From assembly GCA_034005145.1 (NCBI GenBank), contig JAVEVH010000031.1, forward strand, positions 1 to 8,313: 8,313 nt of DNA. The letters are read 5' to 3'. This DNA is from JAVEVH01 sp034005145 (GTDB lineage Bacteria; Patescibacteriota; Dojkabacteria; SC72). Positions 6,052 to 8,313 of this stretch are shown here, in pieces. The translations under genes were made by a program, and so were the position numbers. Within the stretch, counting starts at the first letter, position 1. Every line of letters begins with the position of its first letter. The notes below the pieces were generated by a model. It was given only the letters and a program-made list of their open reading frames with translations. It did not search any database and had not been told where the DNA came from.

Positions 6052-7875
6052 ATGGGTAATACTGATATAAATAAAATTCGCAATTTCTCAATAATTGCAC
6101 ATATAGATCATGGTAAATCTACATTAGCAGATAGGATGTTAGAAGCTGCTCATATAGATATATCTAGAGATAAGAGAGAGTCTAGGATATTAGATAGATT
6201 AGACTTAGAACAAGAGAAAGGTATTACCATTAAACTACAAGCATGTAGAATGATATGGAAAGATACACAACTAAATCTAATAGATACACCCGGACATGTA
6301 GACTTCTCATATGAGGTATCACGTTCCTTAGCTGCATGTGAAGGTGCCCTACTTCTAGTAGACGCATCACAGGGAGTACAAGCACAAACAATCTCCAATA
6401 CACAAAAAGCTCTTGAGTTAGGACTAACCTTAATACCCGTTATTAATAAAATAGATTTACCTAATGTAAATATTAAAGAAAGAGAAGATGAATTAATTCA
6501 ATTACTAGGTTTTAAAAGAGAAGAGATATTAAAGGTCTCAGGTAAAACAGGAGAGGGAGTAGAACAGTTACTAGATGCAATTGTAGATAAATGCCCTACT
6601 CCAAAGGGAGAGAGTAATACACCATTAAAAGCCCTAATCTTTGATTCCTTCTATGATGAACATAGAGGCGTAGTTGTTGCAGTAAGAATATTTGAAGGTA
6701 GGGCAAAATATGTACCTGGAAAAGCAGATGATTTGTATATATTACAAAAGGGTGAGAAGTTTAAACCAACCGAAATAGGTATATTCACTCCTAATTTAGA
6801 AGAAACAACATTTTTAAATTGTGGAGAGGTAGGATATATAGCTACTGGATTTAAAGATATTAGTATGTTTACTGTAGGAGATACAATATCGGACAGTAAG
6901 GATACCTTACCTTTAGAAGGATATAAGATACCTAAACCAAATGTATTTGCTACATTCTTTCCAGTAACTACAGACCAGTATGAACCTCTTAAGATAGGGT
7001 TAAACAAGTTAAGTATGAATGATGGAGCATTAACCTTCTCAGACCAAAGATCTAACCTCTTAGGTTCTGGTTTTAGATGTGGATTTCTAGGACTCCTTCA
7101 TATGGAGATAGTACAAGAGAGATTAGAAAGGGAATATGATGTAGATTTGATAATTACAGCACCCACTGTAGAGTATAAAATTACTAAAAACGATGGTACT
7201 AAATTAGAGATACAAACTCCTCAAGAACTACCAGACCCATCTGAAATATCTGAAATATTAGAACCTTGGGTAAGATTAAAGGTAATGACCCCAGATAGAT
7301 ATATGGGACCTCTAATGGACCTTTGCCAATACAAAAGAGGTGTATATGTAAATACACAGTATCTTTCTAATACCTCTGGTGATATACAACTTAAAGATCA
7401 GTACATTGTACTAGAGTATGATATGCCATTAGCATCCTTAGTATCTAATTTCTTTGATTTACTTAAAAACAAATCTAGTGGATATGCCTCAATGGAATAT
7501 GAGTTAATAGATTTCTTTCCTGTAGACTTAGTAAAAGTATCCGTATTAGTTAATCATGAAGAAATACCTGCATTAAGCTTCTTAGAAACCAAAGACTTAG
7601 CTAGACCTAAAGCAGCAAAGCTTTTAGAAGTAATGAAAGAAGAAATACCTAGACAGCAGTTCCCTATTCCTCTTCAAGCCTCAATTGGGGCAAAGATAAT
7701 AGCAAGAGAAGATGTAAAAGCATTTAGAAAAGATGTAACAGCCAAACTATACGGAGGTGACTATACCAGACGTCTAAAACTTTTAGAAAAACAGAAGAAA
7801 GGTAAAAAGAGATTAAAGATGATAGGGAGTGTAAATATCCCTCAAGAGGCATTCTTAAGTATTTTAAAAACCTAA
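6052..7875 (+). CDS. lepA: Elongation factor 4 (LepA), ribosome-associated GTPase
   Basis: LepA/EF4 is a translational GTPase that acts on the ribosome; back-translocation and a role in initiation or assembly have been proposed. The 607-residue product is full length. GTPase motifs are intact: AHIDHGKST (residues 16-24), GITIK (57-61), DTPGH (78-82), NKID (132-135) and SGKTG (163-167). Domain II is at about 190-285, then the EF-G III-like domain with the hallmark GFRCGFLGLLHMEIVQERLE (340-359), then the EF-G-V-like domain. The LepA-specific C-terminal domain ends LYGGDYTRRLKLLEKQKKGK (566-585) and NIPQEAFLSIL. The family's usual CYGGD cysteine is a leucine here. The start ATG (MGNTDINKIRNFSIIAH) has no Shine-Dalgarno. 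The stop TAA shares its last base with the recF-like ATG, so both are probably one transcript. Confidence 0.97.
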   Translation: MGNTDINKIRNFSIIAHIDHGKSTLADRMLEAAHIDISRDKRESRILDRLDLEQEKGITIKLQACRMIWKDTQLNLIDTPGHVDFSYEVSRSLAACEGALLLVDASQGVQAQTISNTQKALELGLTLIPVINKIDLPNVNIKEREDELIQLLGFKREEILKVSGKTGEGVEQLLDAIVDKCPTPKGESNTPLKALIFDSFYDEHRGVVVAVRIFEGRAKYVPGKADDLYILQKGEKFKPTEIGIFTPNLEETTFLNCGEVGYIATGFKDISMFTVGDTISDSKDTLPLEGYKIPKPNVFATFFPVTTDQYEPLKIGLNKLSMNDGALTFSDQRSNLLGSGFRCGFLGLLHMEIVQERLEREYDVDLIITAPTVEYKITKNDGTKLEIQTPQELPDPSEISEILEPWVRLKVMTPDRYMGPLMDLCQYKRGVYVNTQYLSNTSGDIQLKDQYIVLEYDMPLASLVSNFFDLLKNKSSGYASMEYELIDFFPVDLVKVSVLVNHEEIPALSFLETKDLARPKAAKLLEVMKEEIPRQQFPIPLQASIGAKIIAREDVKAFRKDVTAKLYGGDYTRRLKLLEKQKKGKKRLKMIGSVNIPQEAFLSILKT

Positions 7876-8313
7876 TGATTGAAAAATTAGTATTAACAAA
7901 TTTTAGAAAATTTAAAGATAAAATCTTTGAATTTGATAAAAATATTGTAATCTTCTATGGCCATAATGCACAGGGCAAAAGCTCTGTATTAGAAGCCATA
8001 TACATATTAAATACAGGAACCTCTCCATGGGCATCTACAAATGAATATATCAATGTAGACCAAAATGGAAATGCACATACAAGAATAGAGAGTATAGAGG
8101 AAGGTAAATCATATGCATACTTTAAAGATATTAGTAAAAGAATATTTAAAATAGAGAGTAAGAATGTAAAACCTTCTACATTCTTCGAAAAAAGATCCTC
8201 CAATATCTTTAATCCTGAGAAAATAGAATTACTAATGATATCTCCCTCTGAGAGAAGAAATTTCTTAGATTCCACTCTTCTAAAATATGATTATGAATAT
8301 GAGACCTTACTCA
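7875..8313 (+). CDS. recF: RecF-like DNA repair ATPase, N-terminal part (3' truncated by window)
   Basis: RecF is an SMC-like ATPase that binds gapped DNA and helps load RecA with RecO and RecR. The frame opens with ATG at 7875, overlapping the lepA stop by one base (TAATG), and runs open to the window end (146 complete codons). The start MIEKLVLTNFRKFKD and the Walker A GHNAQGKSS (residues 29-37) followed by VLEAIY are typical of the RecF N-terminus. Further on, NIFNPEKIELLMISPSERRN (110-129) and FLDSTLL match the RecF block of Pro-Ser-x-x-Arg-Arg-x-Phe-Leu-Asp. The segment between Walker A and this block (about 45-108) is shorter than in E. coli RecF and lacks the usual Arg-Ala-Phe-Arg element. 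The signature motif and Walker B lie beyond the window. A related SMC-type ATPase cannot be fully excluded. Confidence 0.87.
   Translation, partial: MIEKLVLTNFRKFKDKIFEFDKNIVIFYGHNAQGKSSVLEAIYILNTGTSPWASTNEYINVDQNGNAHTRIESIEEGKSYAYFKDISKRIFKIESKNVKPSTFFEKRSSNIFNPEKIELLMISPSERRNFLDSTLLKYDYEYETLL

Noticed and set aside
7955..8275. Minus-strand open frame (106 codons) at the right end
   Set aside because: It is a shadow of the recF-like gene on the plus strand, whose Walker A and PSERRNFLD block are clear.
1..8313. TGA reassignment, since eight stops are TAA, one is TAG and none is TGA
   Set aside because: No in-frame TGA occurs in conserved genes and glycine and tryptophan use normal codons; an AT-rich genome explains the TAA preference.

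Overview
The window is AT-rich (by eye about two thirds A+T), gene-dense bacterial chromosome. It holds nine protein genes, two of them cut by the window edges, and no gap above about 100 bases. Compact genes, 1-29 nt overlaps, AGA-dominated arginine codons, small single-pass surface proteins with Ig-like or FnIII-like folds, a large DUF11-type wall protein ending in a degenerate PxTG-like signal, and an LCP-family enzyme together suggest a Gram-positive-type, streamlined bacterium. The best guess is a Candidate Phyla Radiation (Patescibacteria) lineage such as Dojkabacteria or Katanobacteria. This lineage call is an inference from gene style, not a database result. The genetic code looks standard: glycines in LepA are GGN and there is no in-frame TGA.

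Layout. (1) 1-1906, plus strand: the 3' part of an LCP (LytR-CpsA-Psr) gene, then holA (DNA polymerase III delta) 2 nt later. (2) 1907-1991: a promoter with a perfect TTGACA. (3) 1992-3752, plus: a 586-residue surface protein with an N-terminal membrane anchor, a cysteine-rich region, an acidic linker, a DUF11-like domain, a TPSTG motif, a second membrane segment and a basic tail. (4) 3739-4525, minus: two small anchored proteins, each a membrane segment plus one beta-sandwich-like domain, convergent with and overlapping gene 3. (5) 4526-4626: a divergent promoter region. (6) 4627-6000, plus: rpsT (ribosomal protein S20), then a four-pass membrane protein overlapping it by 29 nt, then a single-pass exported protein. 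(7) 5982-6051: a hairpin over the stop codon, then the lepA promoter. (8) 6052-8313, plus: lepA (EF4), then the 5' part of a recF-like gene that overlaps the lepA stop by one base.

Housekeeping genes for replication, translation and recombination (holA, rpsT, lepA, recF) are interleaved with envelope genes (LCP enzyme, three anchored beta-sandwich proteins, one polytopic and one further exported protein). The order holA - rpsT - lepA recalls the comEC-holA-rpsT-gpr-spoIIP-lepA region of Firmicutes, with envelope genes of unknown function in between. None of the nine visible starts has a convincing Shine-Dalgarno sequence at normal spacing, and two promoters would give nearly leaderless transcripts. 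No RNA gene, CRISPR array, insertion sequence or phage gene is visible.
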